The position numbers were made by a program, and so were the translations under genes. Positions 1 to 8,842 of a stretch of 64,000 nt of DNA are shown here, one piece after another; positions within the stretch are counted from its first letter, which is position 1, and every line of letters begins with the position of its first letter. This DNA is from Sporosarcina aquimarina (lineage in GTDB: Bacteria > Bacillota > Bacilli > Bacillales_A > Planococcaceae): the NCBI RefSeq assembly GCF_019748715.1, contig NZ_JACLBZ010000039.1:62001-126000 (forward strand). Reading direction: 5' to 3'. The notes under the pieces are model-generated. The model did no database searches and was not told where the DNA came from. It worked only from the letters and a program-made list of their open reading frames with translations.

Positions 1-1
1 A

Positions 2-637
2 ACGGAGAAGTTTTCATTAGGAGATATAAAAGCTGTTCTTCACAGGTGGGAAGAGATTTATGACTCAATCGTTAAACACGTCCATATCAAGCCCGAAGAA
101 TTCCGACTGCAAGTGCTAGATCTTTTATTTTCGTTGTCTAAATCTGCTATACAAAATGGGGCCAGTCCGAAAAATATGATGCCTTTACAGATCAAGCACG
201 CAAAGGAACTGCATGATTTAGAAACATTGGCTGAAATCGATAAATGGGTCAGGACCATCATCAATGAATATAACCTGCAAGTGAACGAAGGACATAATGA
301 ACAGTCATTAAAGTCTGTTCAAGAAATACTACAATATATTGAAGAGCATTTCCAAGAAGAAATCGGACTTGAGACTGTGGCTGCACAGGTCAATTTGAGT
401 CCGAACTATGTGAGTGCTATTTTCAAACAAACAACCGGAAGTTCGTTTAGCTATTATGTAACTGATCGCAGGATGAAAAAAGCAAAACATTTATTGGAAG
501 ATTTTAATATGACGGTATATGAAATTGCAGAGACGATCGGCTATAGTTCTTCCCAGTATTTCAGCAGGGTGTTCAAAAATCATGTTGGGATGACGCCGAG
601 TGCGTATAGAAATAGTTTACATTCAACTAAATATTGA
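2..637 (+). CDS. AraC-type DNA-binding regulator, C-terminal part (5' end outside window)
   Basis: The frame is open from the first bases of the window to a TGA at 635-637, so the gene begins upstream. A GTG at 113 has no convincing ribosome binding site and would leave only a fragment. The last ~100 residues are an AraC/XylS double helix-turn-helix: a first helix-turn-helix around 'VAAQVNLSPNYVSAIFKQTT' and a second ending in 'GYSSSQYFSRVFKNHVGMTP', the family signature. The part before it resembles the linker of YesN-type response regulators, which carry a receiver domain at the N-terminus, but that end is not visible. It lies directly upstream of the CoA-transferase/dehydrogenase/hutU operon on the same strand and might regulate it (inference). 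An inverted repeat follows the stop codon. Confidence 0.85.
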   Translation, partial: TEKFSLGDIKAVLHRWEEIYDSIVKHVHIKPEEFRLQVLDLLFSLSKSAIQNGASPKNMMPLQIKHAKELHDLETLAEIDKWVRTIINEYNLQVNEGHNEQSLKSVQEILQYIEEHFQEEIGLETVAAQVNLSPNYVSAIFKQTTGSSFSYYVTDRRMKKAKHLLEDFNMTVYEIAETIGYSSSQYFSRVFKNHVGMTPSAYRNSLHSTKY

Positions 638-690
638 GGCATAGCCATTCGAGGTGTCAGGAGACCCTTTCGAATGGCTATGCCTTGTTA
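637..690 (+). terminator. Inverted repeat after the AraC-type gene, possible terminator
   Basis: A 16-bp perfect inverted repeat (AGGCATAGCCATTCGA at 637-652 and its complement at 670-685) begins inside the stop codon. The stem is strong, but only a short mixed T stretch follows, so termination may be partial. Confidence 0.6.
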
Positions 691-820
691 CTCAACCTAT
701 TTCCGTTTAAAATATTAGACTTTTCATTCAGTATAGAATATTACAATAAGAAAGTGTACTATATCGTATAAATTTCTACTGTTAATAAATACACCTTTTG
801 TTAAAGTAGAAATAAGGAAA

Positions 821-834
821 TGTAAGCGTTTTAT
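821..834 (+). promoter_or_regulatory. Candidate cre (CcpA) site upstream of the CoA-transferase operon
   Basis: TGTAAGCGTTTTAT agrees with the cre consensus TGWAANCGNTNWCA at 12 of 14 positions; the two mismatches are at the 3' end. It lies 28 bp before the start codon of the CoA-transferase gene. The location suits catabolite repression, but the match is imperfect. Confidence 0.4.
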
Positions 835-862
835 ATTTGCGCTGGAAGTGAGGGTGATTTAA

Positions 863-2008
863 ATGAAACAACCATTAGAAGGCATTAAGGTATTAGATTT
901 TTCAAGAGTCTTGGCAGGACCTTATTGTACAATGCTGCTAGCCGATATGGGAGCAGAAGTTATAAAAATCGAACGTCCGGAATCGGGCGATGATACACGT
1001 CATTTCGGTCCTTTCCAAAATGGGGAAAGTGGTTATTTTATGTTTTTGAACCGAGGAAAGAAAAGTATTGAGATGAATTTAAAAGATCCTTCCGATCGTG
1101 AAAGTTTAATGAGATTAATTAAGGAAGCAGACGTCATTGTAGAAAACTTCCGCCCAGGCGTTATGAAAAGCTTGGGACTTGATTATGAATCTCTTAAAGA
1201 AGTGAATAAGGGTTTGGTCTATTGCTCCATTTCAGGATTCGGTCAATATGGTCCGCTAACAAAACGTCCAGCGTATGACCTTGTTGCACAGGCAATGGGC
1301 GGGATTGCGAGCATTACAGGCCATCCTGACAATCCGCCTACTCGGTCGGGGGCTTCCATAGGTGATATGAGTGCAGCATTATATGCAGCATATGGTGTGA
1401 TGGTCGCACTATTCCACCGGGAAAGAACAGGTATTGGTCAAGCAATTGATGTTGCTATGGTGGACACGATTTTCTCTTTGCTCGAGCATAACGTCATGCG
1501 CTATACATCTGAGGGAGTAGTTCCTGAGCGTATCGGAAGCCGTCACCCGATTAGTGCACCGTTTGATGTATATGAAAGTAAGGAAGGCAGCATTGTTATT
1601 GCGACAGCGAATGATCCGTTATTCGTCAAACTGTGTAAAGTGATGAATACAGAACATCTACTGGACGATGAGCGGTTCAAGACAGATATTTTACGCGGTG
1701 AAAATGAAGCCGAATTAAAAGTGTTCATTGAAGAATGGCTTTCCAACTATACAGCAGACGAAGCAGTGGAATTGATCAGTGAAGCAGGTGTCCCTTGCTC
1801 CACCATTTTAAACATTGCTGAAATTAGTGAGAGTGACCATATTAAAGAACGAGAGATGCTACTGGAGGTTGAACACCCTGTAGCAGGAAAAACGAGAATT
1901 CCTGGAAACCCTGTGAAGTTGTCGGCAACACCTGTAAAAGTGACATCACCGAGTCCAGCTTTAGGCGAGCATAACGATATGATCAAAAATCTGATGAAAA
2001 GTGAGTGA
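863..2008 (+). CDS. CaiB/BaiF (class III) CoA-transferase
   Basis: Class III CoA-transferases move CoA between two carboxylic acids through an aspartyl intermediate. The 381-residue protein has the usual family length, the N-terminal 'LEGIKVLDFSRVLAGPYCTM' signature, the 'VENFRPGVMKSLGL' motif and a GDM motif whose Asp168 sits where the catalytic aspartate of formyl-CoA transferase (Asp169) lies. The start ATG follows a GGAAGTGAGG ribosome binding site. The stop is 6 bp before the acyl-CoA dehydrogenase gene, so the two are co-transcribed, with urocanate hydratase third. CaiB-like enzymes beside an acyl-CoA dehydrogenase usually activate one acid using the CoA ester of the dehydrogenation product. 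With hutU next door the pair could be imidazole propionate and urocanate (inference). The true substrate cannot be read from the sequence. Confidence 0.93.
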   Translation: MKQPLEGIKVLDFSRVLAGPYCTMLLADMGAEVIKIERPESGDDTRHFGPFQNGESGYFMFLNRGKKSIEMNLKDPSDRESLMRLIKEADVIVENFRPGVMKSLGLDYESLKEVNKGLVYCSISGFGQYGPLTKRPAYDLVAQAMGGIASITGHPDNPPTRSGASIGDMSAALYAAYGVMVALFHRERTGIGQAIDVAMVDTIFSLLEHNVMRYTSEGVVPERIGSRHPISAPFDVYESKEGSIVIATANDPLFVKLCKVMNTEHLLDDERFKTDILRGENEAELKVFIEEWLSNYTADEAVELISEAGVPCSTILNIAEISESDHIKEREMLLEVEHPVAGKTRIPGNPVKLSATPVKVTSPSPALGEHNDMIKNLMKSE

Positions 2009-2014
2009 TTGTAG

Positions 2015-3151
2015 ATGGATTTCAATTTGACAGATGAACAGAAAAGTATTCGAGATATGGTACGAGATTTTACTAGAGAAGTTATTTCCCCGAAAGCAGA
2101 AGAAATTGATCAAGAAAACCGCTTTCCAGAAGAACATATTCCCAAAATGGCAGAACTGGGTCTTCTCGGGATTGCTTATCCGGAAGAAGACGGAGGAGTA
2201 GGTGCGGATGCCATTGCGGAAGCGATCGCTGTAGAAGAAATTACGTACGGCTGTGCCGCGACAGGTTCTATTTTAACGGCGCATTACTTAGGGATTGACG
2301 GACTCTACCTTGCTGCCAACAAAGAGCAGAGAGAAAAGTATCTAGTCCCCGGTTGTCAAGGTGAAAAGCTATTCGCTTTTTGTCTGACTGAACCAAACGG
2401 TGGGACGGATGTAGGTTCCATGAAAACAAATGCTCGTCTGGATGGGGACAATTACGTTATTAACGGCTCGAAAATCTTTATCACAAACGGAGCGTATGCA
2501 GATACGCTAGTAGTGTATGCGAAAACGGATACTTCAAAAGGTACAAAAGGAATCAGCGCATTCATCGTTGAGAAAGGAACGCCTGGTCTATCCTTTGGTG
2601 CTGGTGATGATAAAATGGGGATCCGCGGCGCGAAGACCGATGAAGTGATTTTCGAAAACTGTGTTATTCCGAAAGAAAATCGTGTGGGAGAAGAAGGAGA
2701 AGGCTTCAAAATTGCCATGACAGTCGTCGACCGCGGGCGAATTGGAATTGCGGCGATGGCAGTAGGACTTTCTCAAGCTGCGTTAGACGAGGCAGTCAAC
2801 TATTCGAAAGAACGTGAGGCATTTGGAAAACCGATTTCGAATTTCCAAGGTTTACAGTGGATGTTGGCGGAAATGGAAGCAGATGTTGCGGTGAGCCGCT
2901 TGTACACATATTTCTCGGCAAGTTTAAAGGATAAGGAAAATTACCGTTTGTCCAAAGAGGCTTCAATTGCAAAGTTAATTACCTCAGAAGCATCCAACCG
3001 TGTTGTCAACAAAGCAGTGCAAATTCATGGGGGCTATGGTTACATGAAAGAATACAAGGTAGAGAGACTATATCGGGATCAGCGGATATTAGAAATATTC
3101 GAAGGGACATCACAAGTTCAAAAAATGGTCATTTCCAGTTACTTAGTATAA
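2015..3151 (+). CDS. Acyl-CoA dehydrogenase
   Basis: FAD-dependent alpha,beta-desaturase of acyl-CoA esters, 378 residues, a typical length. Visible signatures are '[16 protein letters not shown]' (FAD and substrate binding, about residue 128), '[20 protein letters not shown]', and the C-terminal '[20 protein letters not shown]' followed by '[12 protein letters not shown]', where Glu363 is the expected catalytic base of the short- and medium-chain group. Electrons would pass to ETF, which is not in the window. It is the middle gene of a three-gene operon, 6 bp after the CoA-transferase and 17 bp before hutU. The CaiA/CaiB pair of carnitine metabolism is a comparable enzyme pairing. The neighbouring urocanate hydratase suggests a substrate whose dehydrogenation product is urocanate (inference). 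Confidence 0.93.
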   Translation: MDFNLTDEQKSIRDMVRDFTREVISPKAEEIDQENRFPEEHIPKMAELGLLGIAYPEEDGGVGADAIAEAIAVEEITYGCAATGSILTAHYLGIDGLYLAANKEQREKYLVPGCQGEKLFAFCLTEPNGGTDVGSMKTNARLDGDNYVINGSKIFITNGAYADTLVVYAKTDTSKGTKGISAFIVEKGTPGLSFGAGDDKMGIRGAKTDEVIFENCVIPKENRVGEEGEGFKIAMTVVDRGRIGIAAMAVGLSQAALDEAVNYSKEREAFGKPISNFQGLQWMLAEMEADVAVSRLYTYFSASLKDKENYRLSKEASIAKLITSEASNRVVNKAVQIHGGYGYMKEYKVERLYRDQRILEIFEGTSQVQKMVISSYLV

Positions 3152-3168
3152 TAAAGGGAGTGTTTTTC

Positions 3169-4833
3169 TTGAGTAGTTTGAAGGTCGAAAATATCCGTGC
3201 GCCGCGTGGCAATGAATTGATATGTAAAGGTTGGACACAGGAAGCTGCCATGCGGATGCTGATGAATAATCTGGATCCCGAAGTGGCGGAAAACCCTGCT
3301 GAACTTGTCGTTTATGGTGGTATCGGAAAGGCTGCACGAAACTGGGAAAGTTATCATGCAATCATTAATGAATTAAAAGAATTGGAGAATGATGAAACGT
3401 TATTAATTCAATCGGGTAAACCGGTTGGCAAATTTCGAACATATGAGAACTCTCCAAGAGTGCTGATTGCAAATTCCAATCTAGTTCCTGCTTATGCAAA
3501 CTGGGAAAACTTCAATAAGTTAGACAAAGAAGGTCTCATGATGTATGGGCAAATGACAGCAGGCAGCTGGATTTATATTGGTGCTCAAGGGATTCTCCAA
3601 GGGACATACTTAAGTTTCGTCGAAGCCGGAAAGAAAGTATTCGGCAGCCCAGATTTGACAGGAAAGTTTATACTGACCGGTGGTATGGGTGGAATGAGCG
3701 GGGCGCAGCCACTTGCAGGTAAAATGGCAAAAGCGGTTATTTTAGTAGTAGAAGTCGACAAGAAGCGTATTGAAAGAAAAATTAACGAACGTTACTGTGA
3801 TTATATCTATGAAGATTTGGATGAAGCATTGAAAAAAGTGAAGGAGCTTACTGAGAAAGGTGAAGCGGCTTCAATTGGGCTAGTAGGAAACTGTGCGGAT
3901 GTCTACCAAGAGATTCATGATCGCGGAATTGTACCTGACATTGTGACGGATCAAACGAGTGCCCATGATCCTAGGAATGGCTATGTACCAAGTGGAATGA
4001 CGTATGAAGAAGCACTGACATTAAGAGACGAAGATCCCGAAAAATATGAAAAGCTTTCTCTTGAAACAATTGCGAAGCATGTAAGAGCGATGCTGGCTTT
4101 ACAAAAAGCGGGAGCCGAGACATTTGATTATGGAAATAATATTCGTCACTACGCAAAGGAACAAGGAGTAGAAAATGCGTTTGACTTCCCCGGTTTCGTT
4201 CCGGCATACTTACGTCCGTTGTTCTGTGAAGGAAATGGGCCGTTCCGCTGGGTGGCGCTTTCCGGTGATCCAGAAGATATTTATAAGACCGACAAATTGG
4301 CCAAAGAAATGTTCAGTAAAAATAAAGTCCTGACCAATTGGATTGATATGGCGCAGGAAATGGTCGAATGGCAAGGTCTTCCGGCAAGAATTTGTTGGCT
4401 AGGCTACGGCGAGCGTCATAAATTCGCATTAAAAGTCAATGAAATGGTCGCAAGTGGTGAGATAAGCGCTCCGATTGTATTTGGCCGAGATCACTTAGAC
4501 AGCGGATCGGTAGCTTCTCCGAATCGTGAAACAGAATCGATGAAAGATGGCAGTGATGCAGTGGCGGACTGGCCGATTTTGAATGCGCTTGTGAATACAA
4601 GTGGTGGAGCAAGCTGGGTAAGCCTTCATCACGGCGGTGGCGTGGGAATGGGGTACTCCATCCATGCCGGTCAAGTATTAGTGGCGGATGGAACAAAAGA
4701 AGCAGCTGAGAAAATTGAACGTGTGCTCGTTTCCGATCCAGGCATGGGCGTGATACGACATGCGGATGCAGGATACTCAAGAGCGATTGAAGTTGCGGAA
4801 GAGCGCGAAGTTCATATTCCCATGAAAAAGTAA
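3169..4833 (+). CDS. hutU: Urocanate hydratase (urocanase)
   Basis: Hydrates urocanate to 4-imidazolone-5-propanoate using tightly bound NAD+ as electrophile; second step of histidine degradation, cytosolic. The TTG at 3169 is preferred to a GTG at 3160 because AAGGGAG lies at 3154-3160, 8 nt upstream; this gives 554 residues, the family length. Visible hallmarks are the NAD-binding '[18 protein letters not shown]', '[16 protein letters not shown]', '[11 protein letters not shown]' with Cys409 (equivalent to Cys410 of Pseudomonas putida urocanase) and '[18 protein letters not shown]'. No hutH, hutI or hutG is next to it; instead it is the third gene behind a CoA-transferase and an acyl-CoA dehydrogenase, an unusual setting. 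A related hydratase acting on thiourocanate is an alternative, but all urocanase motifs are intact. Confidence 0.95.
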   Translation: MSSLKVENIRAPRGNELICKGWTQEAAMRMLMNNLDPEVAENPAELVVYGGIGKAARNWESYHAIINELKELENDETLLIQSGKPVGKFRTYENSPRVLIANSNLVPAYANWENFNKLDKEGLMMYGQMTAGSWIYIGAQGILQGTYLSFVEAGKKVFGSPDLTGKFILTGGMGGMSGAQPLAGKMAKAVILVVEVDKKRIERKINERYCDYIYEDLDEALKKVKELTEKGEAASIGLVGNCADVYQEIHDRGIVPDIVTDQTSAHDPRNGYVPSGMTYEEALTLRDEDPEKYEKLSLETIAKHVRAMLALQKAGAETFDYGNNIRHYAKEQGVENAFDFPGFVPAYLRPLFCEGNGPFRWVALSGDPEDIYKTDKLAKEMFSKNKVLTNWIDMAQEMVEWQGLPARICWLGYGERHKFALKVNEMVASGEISAPIVFGRDHLDSGSVASPNRETESMKDGSDAVADWPILNALVNTSGGASWVSLHHGGGVGMGYSIHAGQVLVADGTKEAAEKIERVLVSDPGMGVIRHADAGYSRAIEVAEEREVHIPMKK

Positions 4834-4891
4834 AAGGTTGTAATGTGTAGAAACATGTTATCTGTTTGCCTGATAAACAGGGCTGCTTAAG

Positions 4892-4916
4892 AAGTCATTT
4901 TCAGCTGACTTTTTGG
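4892..4916 (+). terminator. Weak hairpin downstream of hutU
   Basis: A 6-bp stem (AAGTCA at 4892-4897, TGACTT at 4906-4911) with an 8-nt loop is followed by a short T run. It is the only terminator-like element on the plus strand in the roughly 250-bp intergenic stretch after hutU. Confidence 0.35.
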
Positions 4917-5007
4917 GCGGTCCTTCTTTTTATCAAAGAAAAGCTCTTTGGTCATTTTGACGCTTGGTACGGAGTGGAATTTACAGTGTGTGGGAGTAGC
5001 GTCTGCT

Positions 5008-5046
5008 TTTTTAAAAAAAGAAAAAGACTGTCGTCAATCCGACAGC
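5008..5046 (-). terminator. Intrinsic terminator of the MBL-fold hydrolase gene
   Basis: On the minus strand a hairpin with CTGTCG/CGACAG arms (5028-5033 and 5040-5045) is followed by a long T-rich tract (complement of 5013-5025). Confidence 0.75.
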
Positions 5047-5086
5047 CTTAGTGGCCACCATTGCAACTATTTATACCTGCAAGCTG

Positions 5087-5899
5087 CTACTTTTGATCAG
5101 CTAAAATAGAATGAATTATGTGTATTGAATCCCATTCACCCGATGAAAATTTGGTAATCGGATAATTTTTAGGAAACAGTTGTGTGTGGATTTCTTTCTC
5201 CCCATAGCCTTGCTTATGTAAGGCTAGTGTGCGTTCACGAAGTTTTTCAAGATATTCAAGTTTTTCTGTCAATGCTTTTCGCCCATCTTTTACATAGCCT
5301 GCATGACAACAGAACATCTCTCCAAAATTATAAGACAGCGTTTTTTCAATGGATCGGATGATGATTGGGATGCTTTCATCGCGCAATACGACTTTCGTTT
5401 TCGGGTGGACGTATAAATCTCCTGAAAATAGTTGTCCTGTTTCTTCATTTAAGAATGCTAGATGATCGGAAGCGTGGCCGGGGGTGGGGATAACTTTCCA
5501 ATTCGCGTTACGTGATGTGAAAGTTTCGCCGATCGGCTCTGCCTCAAAAGGACGTCTTTTACCCCAAAATAATTTTCGATACATTGGATATTTCGCCCTA
5601 TCCGCACATTCTCCGATAGTCATTTTATTCATATAAATCGGCAGACCATGGTCAGTCTGCAGAAATCTTGCCCCGCCTGTATGATCTTCGTGTGAATGAG
5701 TAACGACGGCATAGTCGACGTCCGCTTTTGCAAAGAAAGGTTTGAATTTATTCAGCACCGACTGGGAACCTGTGTCAATCAGCACCCCATCCGTTTCAAA
5801 ACAATGGACATTTAGTTTAACACCTTTTAACGAGACCATCCCATTGATAAACCGTACACCACTTACTTCCCCTTCACCTGCACTCTTTTTAATGAACAC
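5087..5899 (-). CDS. MBL-fold metallo-hydrolase
   Basis: Metallo-beta-lactamase-fold hydrolase of the glyoxalase II-like branch. The metal motif 'HSHEDHTGG' (HxHxDH), the later 'TPGHASDHLAF' histidine, 'FSGDLYVH' (bridging Asp) and 'CCHAG' (last His) are all present, so a two-metal active site is expected. The C-terminal ~80 residues are helical, as in several Bacillales MBL proteins of unknown substrate. The GTG at 5899 is preferred because the AGAGGTG ribosome binding site lies just before it; a GTG three codons upstream overlaps that site. A palindrome closely matching the FadR box of Bacillus subtilis lies about 50 bp upstream, which suggests a link to acyl-CoA metabolism (inference). The gene stands alone, between its own terminator and the ykoC gene. 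Confidence 0.85.
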   Translation of the reverse strand: MFIKKSAGEGEVSGVRFINGMVSLKGVKLNVHCFETDGVLIDTGSQSVLNKFKPFFAKADVDYAVVTHSHEDHTGGARFLQTDHGLPIYMNKMTIGECADRAKYPMYRKLFWGKRRPFEAEPIGETFTSRNANWKVIPTPGHASDHLAFLNEETGQLFSGDLYVHPKTKVVLRDESIPIIIRSIEKTLSYNFGEMFCCHAGYVKDGRKALTEKLEYLEKLRERTLALHKQGYGEKEIHTQLFPKNYPITKFSSGEWDSIHIIHSILADQK

Positions 5900-5945
5900 T
5901 TGCCCCACCTCTTTCTTGAAGCTTTAAAACAAGAGTACCATAAAA

Positions 5946-5963
5946 TGAATGAGTATTCATCTG
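5946..5963 (-). promoter_or_regulatory. FadR-box-like palindrome upstream of the MBL hydrolase
   Basis: TGAATGAGTATTCAT (5946-5960) matches the first 15 positions of the B. subtilis FadR (YsiA) consensus TGAATGANTANTCATTCA; the last three positions differ. It is centred on the perfect inverted repeat ATGAAT-GAGT-ATTCAT at 5945-5960. Confidence 0.5.
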
Positions 5964-6001
5964 GGGGGTATTAAGTTCTGATTATTTCATCTTTATCTAA
6001 A

Positions 6002-6772
6002 TCACCGCCAGAACGCTAACATTAAAGTAACGCCAAGACCTATTGCCATTACGGTAAGAAATACGCCATCCATCAAACTATAGCGTGTCGGATAATAATA
6101 TGTTCTGGCAGCCCCCATTTGATACTGTTTAGCTTCCATCGCAACGGCAATACGCTGAGCGCGGCGAATACTCTCTGCAAATAAGGGAACTGTATACATC
6201 TGCAGACGTTCATACATACCTTTTAGTCCCCGGGAAAACTGGATATTCCGTACCTTAAGAGCATTTCTGCGTATTTGAAGTTCTTCCGTTACGGCAGGAA
6301 TCAAGCGAAAGGAAGCGATGAAGCTATAGGCATACTTGGAAGGTAGGCGAAATTGCTGCATCATCGCATAGAAAAATAGAATAGGTTGTATAGTCAGCAA
6401 AAAAGTAAATCCGACAAAGCCGAATGACAGCGATTTACTGCCGAGTAATAGTGCATGTTGAATACTTTCCTCGGAAATCTTGATGAGCCCCCATTGCCAA
6501 AGCACGGACTCGCCTTTACCGAAGAGCACGATGGTGAGAGCAGAAGAAAAGAAAGAAATGGCTAAGGGAATGGACAGCAAAGCAAGTTTTTTCATTGAAT
6601 AACCGCTGAATCCGTAAAACAGAATGCCGTACAGCACTGCTTGCCAAACTGCAAACGACAAGTTCTGATTAAATAAGGTGATGAGCAGAAAAGCAAAGAA
6701 GATGATGAATTTGAGTGCAGGGTTTACTTTGAATAGCCATGTTTCTCGTCTAGGTGTGAACCATGCAAGCAT
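6002..6772 (-). CDS. ykoC: ECF transporter transmembrane (T) component, YkoC-like
   Basis: Energy-coupling T subunit of an ECF-type vitamin transporter, linking the ATPase to the substrate-binding membrane protein. The 256-residue protein begins 'TPRRETWLFKVNPALKFII', typical of the CbiQ/EcfT family. It has several membrane segments and a cytoplasmic coupling segment, 'RIIP'-like 'FRLIPAVTEELQIRRNALKVR', with the ARG-type helix nearby ('ESIRRAQRIAVAMEAKQYQ'). GGAGGTG lies 7 nt before the ATG, supporting this start although it overlaps the end of ykoD by 49 bp. It is the third gene of ykoE-ykoD-ykoC, under a TPP riboswitch, so the complex most likely imports thiamine or its hydroxymethylpyrimidine precursor. 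Confidence 0.9.
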   Translation of the reverse strand: MLAWFTPRRETWLFKVNPALKFIIFFAFLLITLFNQNLSFAVWQAVLYGILFYGFSGYSMKKLALLSIPLAISFFSSALTIVLFGKGESVLWQWGLIKISEESIQHALLLGSKSLSFGFVGFTFLLTIQPILFFYAMMQQFRLPSKYAYSFIASFRLIPAVTEELQIRRNALKVRNIQFSRGLKGMYERLQMYTVPLFAESIRRAQRIAVAMEAKQYQMGAARTYYYPTRYSLMDGVFLTVMAIGLGVTLMLAFWR

Positions 6773-8238
6773 TCAAATACACCTCCAACCATTTCATTGT
6801 TTGTATACAATACGCCGTCTGCCACTGTCCATACTGAAGTCGCAAAGTTTTTCACGATCTCCATGTCATGGGTCACCATGAGAATCGTAATTCCTTGAAC
6901 GCGTAGCTGTTCAAGCTTCTCTAAAATCGCGAATGTATTGCGTGCATCTTGACCAAAAGTAGGTTCATCCAAAAGCAAAATATCCGTTTGCGGAGTCAAG
7001 GCAGTGGCCACACTTAAACGACGCTTTTGGCCCGTGGAAAGCTGATAAGGATGCCGTGTGCCTGAATTCGGTAAATTAAAGAGTTGCATTAAATCTGCCG
7101 CATAGTTCACTGCTTGAGGTTTGCTCATTTTATGCAGAGAGACCGTTAATTCTTCAGCTATCGAATTCGTCACAAATTGCAGTTCTGGATTTTGAAAGAC
7201 GAGCGAGAGTCCTTTAGGCAACTGCTTTTTCCTTTTCTTCTGAATAACGCGTTCACCATTCACTTTATAGATGCCTTCAGTGCGTAATAATTGCATAAGA
7301 GTAAGAAGCAGCGTACTTTTTCCTGAACCATTTTCACCCGTGATCGCAATCCAGTCACCTGTTTTAGCCACTGCTTTCTTTGCAAAGATTTTCGGGGCAG
7401 TGCCACGAAAACCATGAAAGTCGTTGAGAAGGATCTTTTCAAATGAGGAAACTTGTTCACGTTCATGCATCATCGATTTAAAAGACTCAGATTCCTTATA
7501 CTCATCCCACACACTTGGATACCAAATACCGTAGCGTTTCAATTCTTCTTGATAGTGCTTGAAAATGGTGGAAGGAGAGTCGTCCGCTAGAATCATTCCA
7601 TGGTCATTGAACAAGACAACACGGTCTACCCAGTCTGCAATCAAGTCAATTTTATGCTCGACAATAATTACGGTTTTATCCGCAGTTGCTTGTTTAATAG
7701 AAGACCAGATCTGTTTGGTGCCTTCTGGATCAAGTAATGCGGAAGGCTCATCGAGAAACAAGACAACGGGCTCTAGCAGAAGTACGGAAGCAAGTGCAAG
7801 CCGCTGTTTCATTCCTTGAGATAGTTCAAGGATGGGTGTGTGTAAGTTTTCCAAATGTAGATCGACGCGTTTTAGCGCCTCTTCTATCAAAGGTGCCATA
7901 TCGCTGCGCGGTATGTTCAGGTTTTCCAGTACAAATGCGAGCTCTTCATCGACATATGACATACAGAACTGCGTATCGGGATCTTGAAAGACGAAGCCCC
8001 ATGAGTCGGGCAAATTGATTTCATCGGCTTTCATTGGCAACTCAATGGAGTTCGGAACGATTCCACTGAGTACTTGCAGCAACGTCGATTTTCCACAGCC
8101 GCTTGGTCCGAGCATGAGTACTTTTTCACCTGGCTGAACCGAAAAGGAGAGATCCTTGAAGATCAAGGAATCCTCTCCAGGAAATTTCAAACGCAGATTG
8201 GTTAGATTGATGGCATATCTATTCGAATAATTCATCAA
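6724..8238 (-). CDS. ykoD: ECF transporter ATPase with two fused ABC domains, YkoD-like
   Basis: One 504-residue chain carries both nucleotide-binding domains that ECF transporters need. Domain 1 has Walker A 'GPSGCGKST' (residues 44-52), signature 'LSQGMKQR' and Walker B 'VLFLDEPSALLD'. Domain 2 has Walker A 'GENGSGKST', signature 'LSTGQKRR' and Walker B 'ILLLDEPTFGQD'. Both catalytic glutamates are present. The gene starts 3 bp after ykoE, and its end overlaps ykoC by 49 bp. This fused-ATPase organisation is that of B. subtilis YkoEDC, a thiamine-precursor ECF system. Two ATGs in a row leave a one-residue uncertainty in the start. Confidence 0.93.
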   Translation of the reverse strand: MMNYSNRYAINLTNLRLKFPGEDSLIFKDLSFSVQPGEKVLMLGPSGCGKSTLLQVLSGIVPNSIELPMKADEINLPDSWGFVFQDPDTQFCMSYVDEELAFVLENLNIPRSDMAPLIEEALKRVDLHLENLHTPILELSQGMKQRLALASVLLLEPVVLFLDEPSALLDPEGTKQIWSSIKQATADKTVIIVEHKIDLIADWVDRVVLFNDHGMILADDSPSTIFKHYQEELKRYGIWYPSVWDEYKESESFKSMMHEREQVSSFEKILLNDFHGFRGTAPKIFAKKAVAKTGDWIAITGENGSGKSTLLLTLMQLLRTEGIYKVNGERVIQKKRKKQLPKGLSLVFQNPELQFVTNSIAEELTVSLHKMSKPQAVNYAADLMQLFNLPNSGTRHPYQLSTGQKRRLSVATALTPQTDILLLDEPTFGQDARNTFAILEKLEQLRVQGITILMVTHDMEIVKNFATSVWTVADGVLYTNNEMVGGVFECLHGSHLDEKHGYSK

Positions 8239-8241
8239 AAT

Positions 8242-8811
8242 TTACCGATCCAGCATAGTGTATTCTTTTTTATCAACTGGACGAATTAGAGACGTAACAC
8301 CGGTTGCTTCTAGTGCCCGGACGATCAGCACGGCGAAAATCCCAGTGAAGATGAATGCACTGATCGCACGTAGTCCGTATTTTACAATAAGTGCCCACGT
8401 TTCAAGTGCTGCATAACCATAGAACAAATCGAGCGTAAAGCTGCCGAGGCATGAAGCGACGCCTGCTAATCCAGCAACTGCCATTGAGAAGCGTTTATAA
8501 CGGAACGCTGCAAACAGCAATTCTGCTGCAAGTCCCTGTACAAAACCATAGATTAATACTTCAATGCCATGCCCGGCAAATGCGGATAAACTAGCCCCTG
8601 CAATACTTGCGATCAGCGCTGTACCGGGGTTACGGATGAGCAGATAAGCAAATGGACCGACCATGAACCACATTCCATAAATTAGCTGACGTGCAACTGG
8701 CAGGATCGGCTTTACAACGGTATACAGATCATCCCAGAACTTCATAAGGATTCCGAAAACGACCCCGATCATAATCGTGATCAATAAATCTGTGAATTTC
8801 AATCTTTTCAA
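8242..8811 (-). CDS. ykoE: ECF transporter substrate-binding (S) component, YkoE-like
   Basis: Membrane protein of about 189 residues with five or six hydrophobic segments, resembling YkoE, the substrate-specific subunit for hydroxymethylpyrimidine or thiamine. The TTG at 8811 is chosen because AAGGAG (8820-8825) lies 8-9 nt upstream; the protein then starts 'MKRLKFTDLLITIMIGVV', the usual YkoE beginning. A longer frame from a TTG at 8844 would start inside the riboswitch terminator and is unlikely. It is the first gene of ykoEDC and directly follows a TPP riboswitch with a built-in terminator, so expression should fall when thiamine pyrophosphate is abundant. Confidence 0.9.
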   Translation of the reverse strand: MKRLKFTDLLITIMIGVVFGILMKFWDDLYTVVKPILPVARQLIYGMWFMVGPFAYLLIRNPGTALIASIAGASLSAFAGHGIEVLIYGFVQGLAAELLFAAFRYKRFSMAVAGLAGVASCLGSFTLDLFYGYAALETWALIVKYGLRAISAFIFTGIFAVLIVRALEATGVTSLIRPVDKKEYTMLDR

Positions 8812-8842
8812 TAGATCCCACTCCTTCTTTTTTTGCCTATAC

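Noticed and set aside
3169..4833. Thiourocanate hydratase instead of urocanate hydratase
   Set aside because: No ergothionase-type gene is nearby and all urocanase motifs, including Cys409, are intact. It is kept only as a minor alternative.
4866..5051. A 61-codon frame between hutU and the MBL hydrolase gene
   Set aside because: It has no ribosome binding site, has an odd composition, and covers two terminator hairpins.
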